This document shows positions 15,334 through 26,699 of a stretch of DNA of 64,000 bases, in pieces. The stretch comes from Hoplostethus atlanticus (taxonomy: Eukaryota; Chordata; Actinopteri; Trachichthyiformes; Trachichthyidae), in contig JAXDDX010000043.1 in the NCBI GenBank assembly GCA_034670405.1, forward strand, positions 2,480,001 to 2,544,000, read 5' to 3'. The position numbers and the translations under genes were made by a program. Numbering within the stretch: position 1 is the stretch's first letter; each line of letters begins with the position of its first letter. The notes under the pieces were generated by a model that saw only the letters and a program-made list of their open reading frames with translations, was not told the origin of the DNA and did no database searches.

Positions 15334-17850
15334 TGAGGTAGCTCGCTCAGGTTCTGAGATGACAGCATGAACATCTTTCTCATAGTAGAAAATGACATCT
15401 GGAGTTTGTGGCCACATAAATAAGTTATTTTCACCCGACTGCCGCATGGAGCTAACCTGGACTTCTTCTCCTACAACCTCAAGGACCTGGCCTACATATG
15501 GAAGCTCATCATAGGTTACAATCACAAACTTGCCACTCAAGTCTTGTAGACTAGCTTGTTCCCTTGGTGGCTCAGGAGTGCTTGAGGTATCCTTGGTGTG
15601 GCACATGGTGTCCCTTAGGTCTACTTTTACTGGCTGGTAACATAGACATGTCTTCATTTCTGCATGCTTGCAGAAGCATGACACCTCCCTATGACTAATT
15701 TTTGCAGCTTGTGAAGAAAAAACCTGGTGTATCTTTAAGGTGCCCCTCACAGCCGTCAATTTGCCTGGAATCAGCTCATCATATTTCTGAATGCTCTCTT
15801 CGCTTACCCAATGGTGAGTAATAGTTGACCCTGATTTTTTGGCCAGCATCTCATGCAAGTCCAGTGGAGTCTGCAGCTCGCCTCCTCGTTGAACATAGAG
15901 ATCTGCATCCCTCTTTATGGCACCACCAATGCCATCCGGGGAACCCTTTCCATGGGACTTTTCTGAATAGTTCCATGTAACATGCTTGAACCCAGAAAGG
16001 AAAGGCACAGTACTAAGGAGGTAAAAGTTAGCTTTGTTCCTGTACTGTGTAACGGGTCCATCACTGATTACATGTAGAACTGTAATCTGTGGGCAGGTTG
16101 CCCGAAGCTCTTTCAGTATGGGCTCCAGGTGTGCCCACACTGCCCGCTCATCATGGCGAAGGCTGTCTGACAGTGTTGCATACGATTTGGTGCCATTGAC
16201 TGTGTAGAGGACAGCAGTGTGTATTGTGGCCTGCTTTCTGCTGCCTCCAAAATGATAAGCTTGTATTTCTGTACTCATCTTGCAGGCATAGTTTTCTGAA
16301 AAATCAATGTGAAGAACCGCTTCAGATTCAGTGAGATTTTGTTTTAGGTCACGAAACTGCTCTGTTTGGTGGATCCAGTTGAATTGATGTATGGCTAAAG
16401 CTTCTAGCTTTTTGTGGAACAGCTCTTTTAAGTCCTGGATTGTCCCTGTGTATGTTTGTTTTAAAACATTTGCAAAGGTTTTCTCTCTGTTCGTTGAAGT
16501 TACCCGCTCCCATTGTTCCCAAGAAACCCCAGTACAGTCTGTCTCAGGAAATTCAACTTCATCAAAGCAGCACTTGGGACATACACGATCCATGCATGCT
16601 TTGTTTTTAGGGTCACACACAATCATATTCACTAACTCTGAAATGCTGGTAGTCTTCAACAGCCCTCTCTTGGCAAGTTTGTTAACCAATAGCCGGACAT
16701 TCTCATGTTCCGCACATGCACATGTATCTCTATCCCTGGTCTTCGGCTCTGTGATATAAAAAGGCCGTCTTCTGGCAAATTGTCTGTAAGACATGGAGAG
16801 ATGCTGTTCCACCTCTGTTTGATACTGTGAATGGAGCTCAGTGAGGGGCTTTGGTAGAACTCTTCTTTGCATTTTCTGTTTATTTTTGGTGATGGTGTCT
16901 TTTTTCCCAGCTAAAAGACGACTGTTTTCATCCCTAGACAGAAAATTGATAACAGCTTGCTTTCTCTCTGCTGACAGTTTCTTGCACCCCCTTCGCTTGA
17001 ATTTTTCACTGAGGCCTACTCTTTGTCTTGCCATTAATCTGTTCTCACTCTTTCTGAATTTATCTTTTAGTTTTCTCATTTCTTCTCTGATCTCTCTCTG
17101 GTGTGGAGGACACTGGTGGATTAAAATCCTCATTCAGAGGTATGGGGTCTACCACAGCTTGACCTGCATTTTCTGGCTGCTCTTGTGCTACATCTGCATC
17201 AACCAGAACTGGTGGAAAGTTCTCCATAGATGGTGGTGTAAGGTCTAACACAGCGTTTTCCATCTTTTTCCTTCCCCTGTAAGCACTGGATGCAGCCCTC
17301 CATTTCTCTCTCTGTTTCTTTTTCTCTCTCTCTGGCAGCTCACTTGACTTTACATATGGAATCTTTCCCTGCTGTTTTCTTCTCTGGTAGCTGAAATAGT
17401 AATGTAATATAGCGTCATGCCATAAATCTACGGTCTGTTTTATTTTGGACTAATGATAGATGACAGCAGATGAACATGTTAATGAAAACATGCATGTCCT
17501 CCAGGTAATGAAAACCACACAAGAGCAGTATGTAGTTCATGTTGCTTTATTTATAGTTTTAATATTTAACATATTTTAACATACCTTTCTCTTCTCCTAG
17601 CAAGGTACTCCACTCTTGCTGCAGGGTCAGAATTAACACGCTGCCTATGGCGAGCGGTTTTTACTTTGCTTGGCAGTGGCATCTGGTAAAATAGATTAAA
17701 ACAGTTAATAAATAATACATTACTAATAAATGCATAATTAATTATAATAATACTAAATTAAGTAATTTATGTATATAAATCATCAGTTGAATATAAAAGC
17801 ACAAAAACTGCCAATCTAGGACATATCTATCATGGAAATCACTCTTCGAT

Positions 17851-18446
17851 GGTCGCACCACATGATATTTGGTCGCACCACATGATATTTTCAAGTTCAG
17901 TCAAAATTTACAGGCACAGAATTGGCCACCTAAACAAAACAAGCTAGCTTCCCACAAAAGGTCACTATGAAATTTATAATCAATATACAGATTTGTAGAA
18001 ATAACTTAATATTCATTGTTTTTTTGAGGTCATACCACATGATATCCAAATGTGGCAACTACATACCAGCTGTTAAAAAGGTTATTTTTTTCCAAATTTG
18101 AGAGAGAGTTACAAACCTGCTTGCTGCTTCCATGGGTCCTTGGCAAACTGGTATATGATGCAACATCTTGTCTTTGAATGGATTTCAAAATAAAAGTCCC
18201 AAAGTGGTCATTTCTTGATGGTCGCACCACATGATATTTCATAAAATGGACATCACTGGACAAAGTTTGTTTGTATATTATGATGGAAATATGAATACAA
18301 GTGCTTCATAATTTTGTACAGGACTACAATACACTTTAGAAATCATGCCAAATAGGGCAGAAAATACATTTGAATAGATTTAGAGTAATTTCAAATAAGT
18401 TTTAAAAACAGCAGTCATGGCCGGACGGTCGCACCACATGATATTT
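17851..18446. repeat. Right subterminal copies of the GGTCGCACCACATG motif
   Basis: Two perfect 20-bp copies in tandem (17851-17870, 17871-17890), a variant GGTCATACCACATGATATCC (18028-18047), and perfect copies at 18220-18239 and 18427-18446. The last lies about 174 bp from the right terminus. They are probably transposase or host-factor binding sites (inference). Confidence 0.85.
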
Positions 18447-18624
18447 TGACACTTTAAATAACAGAAAAATTACGAATAACTAATGGTTTTTGAAAGTTAA
18501 AGTGAGTACATATATGGGAGAGGTACTACATATATGTGGTATCTTTTTATGCATTTAAACCTTTTTTTAACTGAAAAAAATGCTGTCGGACAGAAAATGT
18601 AGGCGTCACGTCATTGACCCAACC

Positions 18625-19987
18625 ACAGATTTCTACTGTCAGCCACTGAGAAGGTGCTCTGGAACGATTGCAGTTTAAGTGGCTTGTTCATGGGTCAGTA
18701 GTTATTGAGGGAGGGGTCCTTTCACTTTCCCCATCCAGATTTGCCCTGCAAGAGTGGGGTCATCTAAATTAAATGTCCTCTATATTTCATGTTGTTGTTG
18801 TTGTCAGATGAAAACCTTGTATCACTCCCACTGCAGAGATTGTAATTGACTGCATTGCAAAACCATCTCTATTACCACAGACACAAATTCTTTTGGTTTT
18901 GCTACAACTGATGTTTAGTTTAACTTAGTGTCTTCAGTTTTAAATGTTATTTTCATGGATTGGCTGTTGCCTCTTGCTGTGGCATCATTTAGAGAGGTTT
19001 ATTCCAAAATGAGGTATCCTCCATTTGAATCCTTCCATCCTTCCATAGATCAAACTATTTTGCCAGCAATAAAAAAAAAATACTTTTGGAGTGCTACTAT
19101 TGCCACGTTTCTCAAGGACTTTTATGGAAGTCAGTTTGGTTCTTGGCAGAGCACCCAGCCAGAAGGCCACCAGCCACACATTTTTGACTGATATTACTGA
19201 TTGATTGACCAAACTGATTTACTAACCTTGTGGTTCTGTGATGGATTGTGACACTACATATTTCAGCTGTGTAATGAGTCCACAGTATCATGTCGATGTG
19301 AGGTTCAAGGGAGTTATATCATCTTTTGGTAACACAAATTCAGGGTGACCCACCACATAATTCTTTCCTCCAAACCACTTAGTATCATTGCTGTCGGAGA
19401 AGAATCATGTATCTGCCAGCATTCAACAATGAATGCTTATTTCTCATTGTATTTTTGAAAATATACAGTGGGGTTTTGATTGGTTTCAAGCACCCAAGGG
19501 AGCACATGCAGTAAAAGCGTGTTGGCGGTTGTGCCGGCACGAAAATAGAGTCCTATATGTTGTCGTGTGGCATGGATTGAGGGAGTGGAGTGCTTAAAAT
19601 ATTGTAACAGTCTGTCAAAAAACGTTTAACTCGTTTTTTTGAGTACAGCAGAGGTAAATGTCATCCGCTAAAACAATTCAACCCAGATGGTTTGAATACC
19701 TTAAGAGCTGAAACGCGTTAGTGTTTCTGTGATGTGCGACCTTCAATGTAAGTAGTCTGTCATTTTGATTCTTAATTGATGGATTTATTTTATGGAATTG
19801 TGGAGATATTTTATGGAATTCACTTTTTTGGTCCAGCACTCCTATATCTACTGTTGAAGCGTCTTTCTCCTCTAGCTCCATTCACTTGACAGTATGTAAG
19901 TCTACTGTTTTACCAAGGGGATTCACTGCTTTGGCTTTTCCTTCACTGATGGTTGCCACAATGTTCTGTATACAAAGCAAATCCAGA
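18625..19987. other. Intergenic, nothing recognised
   Basis: No conserved exon or repeat boundary found. Short open frames here lack family motifs and splice support. Confidence 0.55.
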
Positions 19988-21176
19988 AGATTCAAGATTC
20001 AAGAACTTTATTTGTCACATACACACACAGGGTGTGCAGTGAAATGAAAAGTGGCAATGCTCAACGGGAATGTGCAAAGGGCAAGTACACATTATTTACA
20101 ATGAAAAAACAACCAACACAATATTTACAGTAAGAGCACTATAAGAATATAGTAAAATATGAGGAGTTTGTGTATATGTTATATAAATTATGTGTAGTCG
20201 CTACCTAAGTGTGTGTGTGTGTGTGTGTGTGTGCATAAGAGGGGCAGTTGTGTGGGTCTTGGTGGGGGCCCTGGTGAGGTCGGAGTTCACAGTCCTGATG
20301 GCCTGAGGAAAGAAACTCCGTCTCAGTCTCTCTGTTTTGGCAGCGTGACTGCGGAGGCGCTTGCCTGACCGCAGCAGCTGCAACAGTCCGTTGTTGGGGT
20401 GGTGAGGATCGTTCATGATCCTACAGGCTCTGGTTCTGCACCTCCTGGTGTATAAGTCCTGCAGGGTGGGGAGTGTAGTTCCAGTAGTGCGTTCAGCCGA
20501 ACGCACTACTCTCTGCAGAGCCTTCCTATCCTGAGCGGAGCTGTTGCCAAGCCAGGCAGTGATGCTTCCTGTCAGGATGCTCTCTACAGCTCCAGAGTAG
20601 AAGGACTGAAGGATCCTCCGAGAGACTTTCCTCAGTTGCCTGAGGTGGTAAAGGCGCTGCCTTGCCTTTCTCACCAGAGTGTCTGTGTGTGTGGACCATG
20701 TCAGATCTTCGGTGATGTGGACTCCCAGGTATTTATACCTGCTCACCCTCTCCACAGTAGTCCCATTAATCCAGTGGTGTGTACATCCTCTGTTGTTGTG
20801 TCCTCCTAAAGTCCACAATCAGCTCCTTAGTTTTGGTGACATTCAAGAGCAGGCTGTTGTCCTGGCACCAGAGTGACAGGTCAGCGACTTCCTCCAGGTA
20901 GGCCTTCTCGTCGTTGTCAGAGATCAGGGCCACCACCACTGTGTCATCCGCAAACTTGATGATGGAGTTGGAGCTGAACCTGGCCACACAGTCATGTGTG
21001 TACAGGGAGTACAGTAGGTGGCTGAGGACGCAACCCTGGGGGGATCCTGTGTTCAGGGTGAGGGGGTTGGAGGTGTGTCTGCCCACCCTGACCACCTGGG
21101 GCCTGGCGGTCAGGAAGTCCAGGATCCAAGCACACAGGGGGGTGTCCAGTCCCAGCTCAATCAACTTCAGCAGAAC
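19988..21176 (-). mobile_element. 5'-truncated Rex1-like LINE
   Basis: Minus-strand reverse transcriptase C-terminal half in two frames. The first (about 21164-20766) has PQVVRVGRHTSNPLTLNTGS, SPQGCVLSHLLYSLYTHDC and the catalytic box KFADDTVVV. The second (about 20818-20201) has VSRYKYLGVHI and the downstream region ending near SFFPQAIRTVNS. A one-base break near 20790 separates them. The 3' end carries the TTGAATCTTGAATCTT tail (complement at 19988-20003) typical of Rex1/Babar elements. The endonuclease and the N-terminal half of RT are missing, as in ordinary 5' truncation. Not autonomous. Confidence 0.85.
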
Positions 21177-21260
21177 ACTAGGTGAGTTGATTGTTCATTC
21201 TTTGACTGCAAAGTCTGCTGTCTAACAAACCGTTTTATAGAATTGTTGATTGATGGCATT
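21177..21260 (+). repeat. Left arm of an 84-bp inverted repeat
   Basis: ACTAGGTGAGTTGATTGTTC ... TTGATTGATGGCATT. Its reverse complement occurs at 26615-26694 with a 4-base length difference and a few mismatches. The outer end abuts the 5' truncation point of the Rex1-like LINE. Confidence 0.85.
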
Positions 21261-21279
21261 AATGGCTTTAGTTGTAGTT

Positions 21280-21344
21280 TAGGCAAGGCAAGGCAAGGCA
21301 GCTTTATTTGTATAGCACATTTCATGCACTGGGGCAATTCAAAG
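21280..21344 (-). repeat. Fish LINE-tail repeat, left part, split by the Gypsy insertion
   Basis: An (AGGCA)n tract followed by GCTTTATTTGTATAGCAC and GCAATTCAAAG. This common fish repeat (reverse-complement 3' end with a simple tail) resumes at 26123 as AAAGTGCTTTACAGAG, so the Gypsy element interrupts it. Confidence 0.7.
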
Positions 21345-21912
21345 TGTCACGGCTCCAGCCCCGACCCCAGGGTTTCCCTATGTTTTTACCTCCCGTGTCT
21401 GTCTCTATGTCTGTCTGTGTGTGTGTGTGGCGTGGGTGTGGCTTCCTCTCCTGGCCCTGCCTCTCCTCCACACCTGCCGCCTATCAAGCCATCAGCCCTG
21501 CAGCATTTATACCCCGGCTCTCCAACCACTCGTCGCCAGATTGTTCCGCCAACTACCGTGGTAATCACTCTCTCGGCCGCTCTAGACTTACCATTAGAGT
21601 ATATTCCTTTGTGTGCCTCCGGGCTGTCCAAACTGTCTGTTCTTGTCTCCTAAGATCCCCTGTATGCCTCATTCCTCGTGTCTCCTCGCTGTAACCCACC
21701 AGCCTGCCTGTTTCCCTCGCTCCTGCCTCACCTGCTTGCCCCAGCTCCTGCCTGCTCCCCTCGCTCCTGCCTCATCTGCTTGCCCCAGCTCCATCCAGCC
21801 CAGTCTCTGCACCCCCCACCTTCCCATCACCTGCTCCTCCATTAAATCTTCTTTTTCCTACTCCTTTGTCGTGGTCTGCATTTTGGGTCCAGATACAACC
21901 GTAACCCTGACA
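21345..21912 (+). repeat. 5' LTR of the Gypsy element
   Basis: Starts TGTCACGGCTCCAGCCCC and ends ACCCTGACA. Contains a TATA-like GCATTTATACC near 21502-21512 and a polyadenylation-type ATTAAA near 21841. It is followed by the putative primer-binding region and the gag ATG at 21929. Confidence 0.85.
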
Positions 21913-21928
21913 GAACAATCTGGCCAGC

Positions 21929-22850
21929 ATGGACCCAGCAGACTACGACACCCTGAAGCAGGCCATTTCCCACCAGGGACAACGTTTGGGCCAACACGAG
22001 CAGGCGCTGCAAAGCCATCCTGGAACAACTTAAAGACATTTCCTCAGCGCTGGCTCCTCTCCGCTTGGGATCCAGCGGGGCCGGGGATTCCTCACCACCC
22101 CTAGCGGCTTTTCCTCCGGGTCCTCCTGCCTCTACATCAGAGCCACATGTTCCGCCCCCAGCCAAGTATTCCGGCAACCCTGACTTTTAGACTGACTTTT
22201 AATGCCCAACCGTCCTGCTATGGGAGCGAAGCAGCTAAAATCGCTTTTATTGTTAACCTGTTGGAAGGTCCCCCGCGTAGCTTGTACAATGCTCTCTATG
22301 AGCAGGGTTCCCCCACAGCACAGTCTTTCACAGCCTTCACTGCCGAGCTCAAACGTGTTTGATTACCCCATAAGGGGACAGCAAGCAGGGCAGCACCTAC
22401 TGAGACTACGACAGGGCAAGCTCAGCGTTCGTGAATATGTAGGCAAATTCCACAGTCTAGCTATTGAGTCCGGCTGGAATAACAGCGCCCTGATTATCGC
22501 GTTCCAGAGCGGTCTCAGCCGGGAGTTGAGTAGGGAGGTGGCGCTCCGCGGGGACGTTAGATGAGGCTATCCAGCTCGCTATTAAAGTTTCCGACCTGGC
22601 TGCACAGTGGCGATTCGAGCCCAGCCTTCCCCGGGGTATTGCTCATCTTCCAGGAGGAGGTGGCGATTCCAGGCCTGTCCCCACCTCTGACGCTGAGCCC
22701 ATGCAACTAGCCCGGACCCGTCTTTCCCCGACGGAGCGCCGCCGGAGGCTGGACTCGGGAGCCTGCCTCTACTGCGGCCAGACGGGCCATTTCCTGGCTG
22801 CCTGTCTGCTCCGGCCAAAAGGGGAGGCTCATCAGTGACTGCGGGGTCCC
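21929..22850 (+). pseudogene. Gypsy gag-like region, frameshifted
   Basis: Opens with MDPADYDTLKQAISHQG at 21929, then loses frame near 22010 where one extra base appears in the GCTGCAAAGCC stretch. Later pieces in other frames match a Gypsy gag: EAAKIAFIVNLLEGP (about 22230) and REYVGKFHSLAIESGW (about 22430). A CCHC zinc knuckle follows (CLYCGQTGHFLAAC, starting at 22764; C-x2-C-x4-H-x4-C). At least three frame changes are present, so no full-length capsid protein can be made. Confidence 0.75.
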
Positions 22851-22859
22851 TGATGAGCC

Positions 22860-25800
22860 ATGCCACTGCCCGTTCTCCAGTCCTGCATTCGCTTCGACGC
22901 CTCCCTCCTTTGGTCCAAAGAGACACTTTCGGGGTGCGCTCTAGTGGACTCCGGCGCCGACGCCAGCTTCATTGACTCCTCGTTAGTTTCCCAGGCCGGG
23001 ATCCCCACCGGGCCTCTCCCTTCTCCACTGACTGTCAACGCGCTGGACGGCAAGCTCCTGGCCCGCATCACGCACCGCTCTGCGCCACTCACGCTGGTGT
23101 CATCAGTAAACCACCGGGAGCGCATCCAGCTCCACGTCATCTCTTCTCCCCACGCTCCGGTGGTGTTGGGTCGGCCCTGGTTGGCGCTCCACAACCCGCA
23201 CATCGACTGGTCCTCGGGCTCCGTGGTCAGCTGGAGCATTTTTTGCCACTCCCACTGCCTCCTGTCTGCCCTAGCCCCAAAGGAGTCCACCACCGTTCCC
23301 GTCCCAGAGTCTCCAGACCTCTCCTCTGTTCCCCTCGTCTATCACAACCTCGGTGAGGTGTTCAGTAAACATCGGGCTCTCTCCCTACCTCCTCACCGAC
23401 CTTATGACTGCGCCATCGATCTGCTTCCCGGAGCTCCGCTACTAGCCGCCTCTACAACCTTTCTCGCCCAGAGAGGGAGGCCATGGAGACCTACATCCAT
23501 GATTCCCTGGCAGCGGGGCTGATCAGACCCTCCTTGTCTCCCGTCGGCGCGGGGTTTTTCTTCGTCGAGAAATGTATTGCCTTCCGGGGTCTTAATAACA
23601 TCACTATAAAAAACAAATACCCCCTCCACTCATAGACCCTGCCTTCGAGCCTCTCCATCTCGCTACTGTCTTTTCCAAGCTGGACCTTCGGAACGCTTAC
23701 CACCTCATTCGGATCCGGGAGGGCGACAAATGGAAAACAGCTTTCAACACCGCCCTTGGCCACTTCGAGTACCTGGTCATGCCCTTCGGCCTCACCAACG
23801 GCCCAGCGGTTTTCCAGGCACTCGTTAATGACGTCCACCGCGATATGCTGAACCGGTTTGTCTTTGTGTACCTGGACGACATCCTGATCTTCTCCCGGGA
23901 CCAGAAGGAGCACGTCCAGCATGTCAGGTTGGTGCTCCATCGGCTACTAGAAGATAAACTATTTGTCAAAGCCGAAAAATGCGAGTTTCATGTTCCATCT
24001 GTCAGCTTTCTAGGCTACATTATCGAGCAGGGGCAAGTGAAGACGGACCCGGCCAAGATCCAGGCTGTGGCTGAGTGGCCGACACCCTCCTCCCGGAAAC
24101 GGCTCCAGCAATTCCTTGGCTTCGCTAACTTTGACCGGAGGTTTATCCGGGACTTCAGCAGGGTCGCAGCCCCGCTCACTCTGCTCACCTCGAGGTGGAC
24201 GCCTCCGACTCCGGCGTTGGGGCCGTCCTGTCCCCAACAGTCCTCGGAAGACCAGAAGCTACACCCCTGCGCATTCTTCTCCCGGCGTCTCTCGCCGGCT
24301 GAGCGGAACTATGACGTGGGGAACCGGGAGCTTCTGGTGGTGGTCCTGGCCTTGGAGGAGTGGAGGCACTGGCTGGAGGGGGCGGAGCAACCATTTGTGG
24401 TCTGGACAGACCACAAGAACCTCTCCTACCTTCGCTCCGCTAAACGGCTCAACTCCCGGCAAGCGCGGTGGGCATTATTCCTGGGGAGGTTCAACTTCAC
24501 CCTCACCTATCGCCCCGGCACCCGCAACATCAAGCCAGACGCCCTCTCCCGCCAGTGGACTCCCGAGAGGTCCGCTCCCGAGCCAGAGACCATTGTCCCT
24601 CCGTCCTGCGTGGTGGGGGCGGCTGCGTGGGAGGTCGAGAGCCTCGTCCGAGAGGCCCAGCGTAACCACCCAGACCCAGGTAACGGTCCCCCTAACCGTC
24701 TTTTTGTGCCCGACTACGCCAGGTCCCAGGTTCTCCAGTGGGGCCACTCATCTAGGCTCACTTGTCACCCCGGCGTCGCCCACACCCTGGCCTTCATCAG
24801 GCAGAGTTTTTGGTGGCCCTCCATGGCTCAGGACACCAGGGCCTTCGTGTCCGCCTGCTCCATCTGTGCCCGCAGCAAGTCCTCCCACCAGCCTCCTGCT
24901 GGTCTTCTACATCCACTGCCCACTCCAAGCCGCCCTTGGTCACATATCGCCGTCGACTTCGTTACTGGTCTCCCTCCATCAGACGGTAACACCACCATTC
25001 TCACTATTGTCGACCGATTTTCCAAAGCGTTACATTTTCTCCCTCTCCCCAAGCTTCCCTCTGCCAGGGAGACTGCAGACCTCCTGGTGCTCCACGTGTT
25101 CCGGCTCCACGGGATCCCCCAGGACATCGTCTCCGACCAGGGTCCGCAGGTATGGAAGGCCTTCTGCCAGGCTCTAGGCGCCACCGTCAGCCTCACTTCC
25201 GGCTACCATCCCCAATCCAATGGGCAGACGGAGCGGGCTAACCAGGACCTGGAAGCGGCCCTCCGCTGCATCACCGCTCGCCATCCCTCCTCCTGGAGCT
25301 CTCATCTGCCATGGGTTGAATACGCCCACAACTCCCTCACCAGCGCCACCACAGGTATGTCCCCCTTCCAGACCTCATTGGGCTACCAACCTCCCCTTTT
25401 TCCCGCTCAGGAGGAGGAAGTGGCGGTGCCGTCCGTCCAGGTCCACCTCCAGCGCTGCCGCCAGGTTTGGAGGACTGCTCGGGCAGCCCTTCTTCGCTCG
25501 GCGGCCCAAAATCAGCGCCTCGCCAACCGCCGCCGAACCCCTGCACCCGCTTACCAACCAGGGCAGAAGGTTTGGCTCTCCTCCCAGGACCTACCCCTGC
25601 AGGTAGAGTCCCGGAAGTTGGCCCCCTGGTACGTGGGGCCCTACGAGATCAACAAGATCATCAACCCGGCTGCGGTAAGGCTCAAACTGCCCCCGTCCCT
25701 TAAGATTCATCCCACGTTTCATGTTTCCCTGCTCAAGCCTGTCTCCTCCAGCCCTTTGTGCCCTCCAGCCGACCACCCTCCACCCCCCCGGATCATCGAC

Positions 25801-26004
25801 AATCATCCTGCCTACACGGTTAGGAAAATTATGGACATTCGCCGCCGGGGTCAGGGCTTCCAGTACCTGGTTGACTGGGAGGGTTACGGCCCCGAAGAAC
25901 GTAGCTGGATCCCTCGCCGCAACATCCTGGACCCCTCCCTCATCCGCGACTTCCACCGGGAGCACCCCAACAAGCCCGGTGGGGCGCCTGGAGGCGCCCG
26001 TTGA
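22860..26004 (+). pseudogene. Gypsy pol: protease, RT, RNase H, integrase, chromodomain (broken)
   Basis: The aspartic protease active site is VDSGADASFIDSS (about 22948). A frame change follows near 23440, and a small deletion plus another shift occur before RT (about 23575-23635). From 23779 one long frame runs to 26004 (741 codons). It holds RT ([13 protein letters not shown] and the catalytic YLDDILIF), an RNase H region ([20 protein letters not shown]) with about 40 codons missing around 24190-24240, an integrase HHCC zinc region ([13 protein letters not shown] ... CSICARSK) and core ([26 protein letters not shown]). A C-terminal chromodomain ([17 protein letters not shown]) ends it. The C-terminal half is well preserved, so insertion was probably not ancient, but the protein is not functional. 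Confidence 0.9.
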
Positions 26005-26015
26005 GGGGGGGGTAC

Positions 26016-26122
26016 TGTCACGGCTCCAGCCCCGACCCCAGGGTTTCCCTATGTTTTTACCTCCACTGTCTGTCTCTGTCTGTCTGTGTGTGTGTGTGGG
26101 TGTGTGGGTGTGGCTTCCTCTC
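26016..26122 (+). repeat. Truncated 3' LTR of the Gypsy element
   Basis: Matches the first 107 bp of the 5' LTR (TGTCACGG ... GGCTTCCTCTC) with small differences, then stops. Host sequence resumes immediately with AAAGTGCTTTACAG. About 460 bp of LTR are absent. Confidence 0.88.
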
Positions 26123-26280
26123 AAAGTGCTTTACAGAGTGATACAAAATACAGTAAAGGTAAAAGATTTACAATTTAAAAAGTGCAACAGTACAGACAAG
26201 AGATACAAAGATAAAAGACTTAAAAAGTAAAGCAGTACAGTTCAAATCAAGTGAACTAGAAAGTTAAAAGAACACAACAA
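26123..26280 (-). repeat. Fish LINE-tail repeat, right part
   Basis: Continuation of the repeat at 21280-21344 after the Gypsy insertion, starting AAAGTGCTTTACAGAG and running through A-rich DNA. The exact right boundary is uncertain. Confidence 0.55.
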
Positions 26281-26614
26281 ATACCCCCACTTTTAGATGC
26301 ACAATGTGAGTGAACCCATATGTTTTTCTTTAATTTTCTTATTCAGTGTAGGTATGCAGTGTAAAATAAAAGTTTTTAGCTTTGACTTAAAAGTGGTTTA
26401 TTCTATTTCTGGGGATCGAAACACTGTGGATCGGAATTACGAATCGTGCTCCCGGAGTAACGAGCATGTTACAGTGTAACGTGATTTCCGGAGTAACGAG
26501 TGTTAAAAGTTATACTGTAACATGGTCATTACTTGTTGCTAGCTATCCTAAAACGCTCTTCGGTTTGCAAGCTTGAATTCACATTGAAGGCTACAAATCT
26601 AACGTATGTTAACA

Positions 26615-26694
26615 AATGCCATCAATCAATAATTCTATAAAACGGTTTATTAACAGACTTTGCAGTCAAAGAATGAACAATCAATTCACCTAGT
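26615..26694 (-). repeat. Right arm of the 84-bp inverted repeat
   Basis: Reverse complement of 21177-21260 (shares TGACTGCAAAGTCTG and AAACGGTTTAT words). The two arms enclose about 5.35 kb, including the split LINE-tail repeat and the Gypsy element. Confidence 0.85.
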
Positions 26695-26699
26695 TTCCT

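Larger units (their letters stand above)
21345..26122 (+). mobile_element. Ty3/Gypsy LTR retrotransposon, chromodomain type, inactive
   Basis: A 4.8-kb element with a 568-bp 5' LTR, gag-like region, pol (protease, reverse transcriptase, RNase H, integrase, chromodomain), a purine tract (GAGGGGGGGG at about 26003-26012) and a 107-bp remnant of the 3' LTR. AAAG is repeated at both borders (21341-21344 and 26123-26126) as a 4-bp target duplication. Gene order RT-RNase H-integrase-chromodomain places it among teleost chromovirus-type Gypsy elements (Jule/barthez-like by memory). Several frameshifts and internal deletions make it dead. Confidence 0.92.

Noticed and set aside
24116-25177. A 353-codon alternate frame in the Gypsy pol region
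   Set aside because: Shadow of the RT-RNase H-integrase frame in GC-rich DNA; proline/serine-rich and without motifs.
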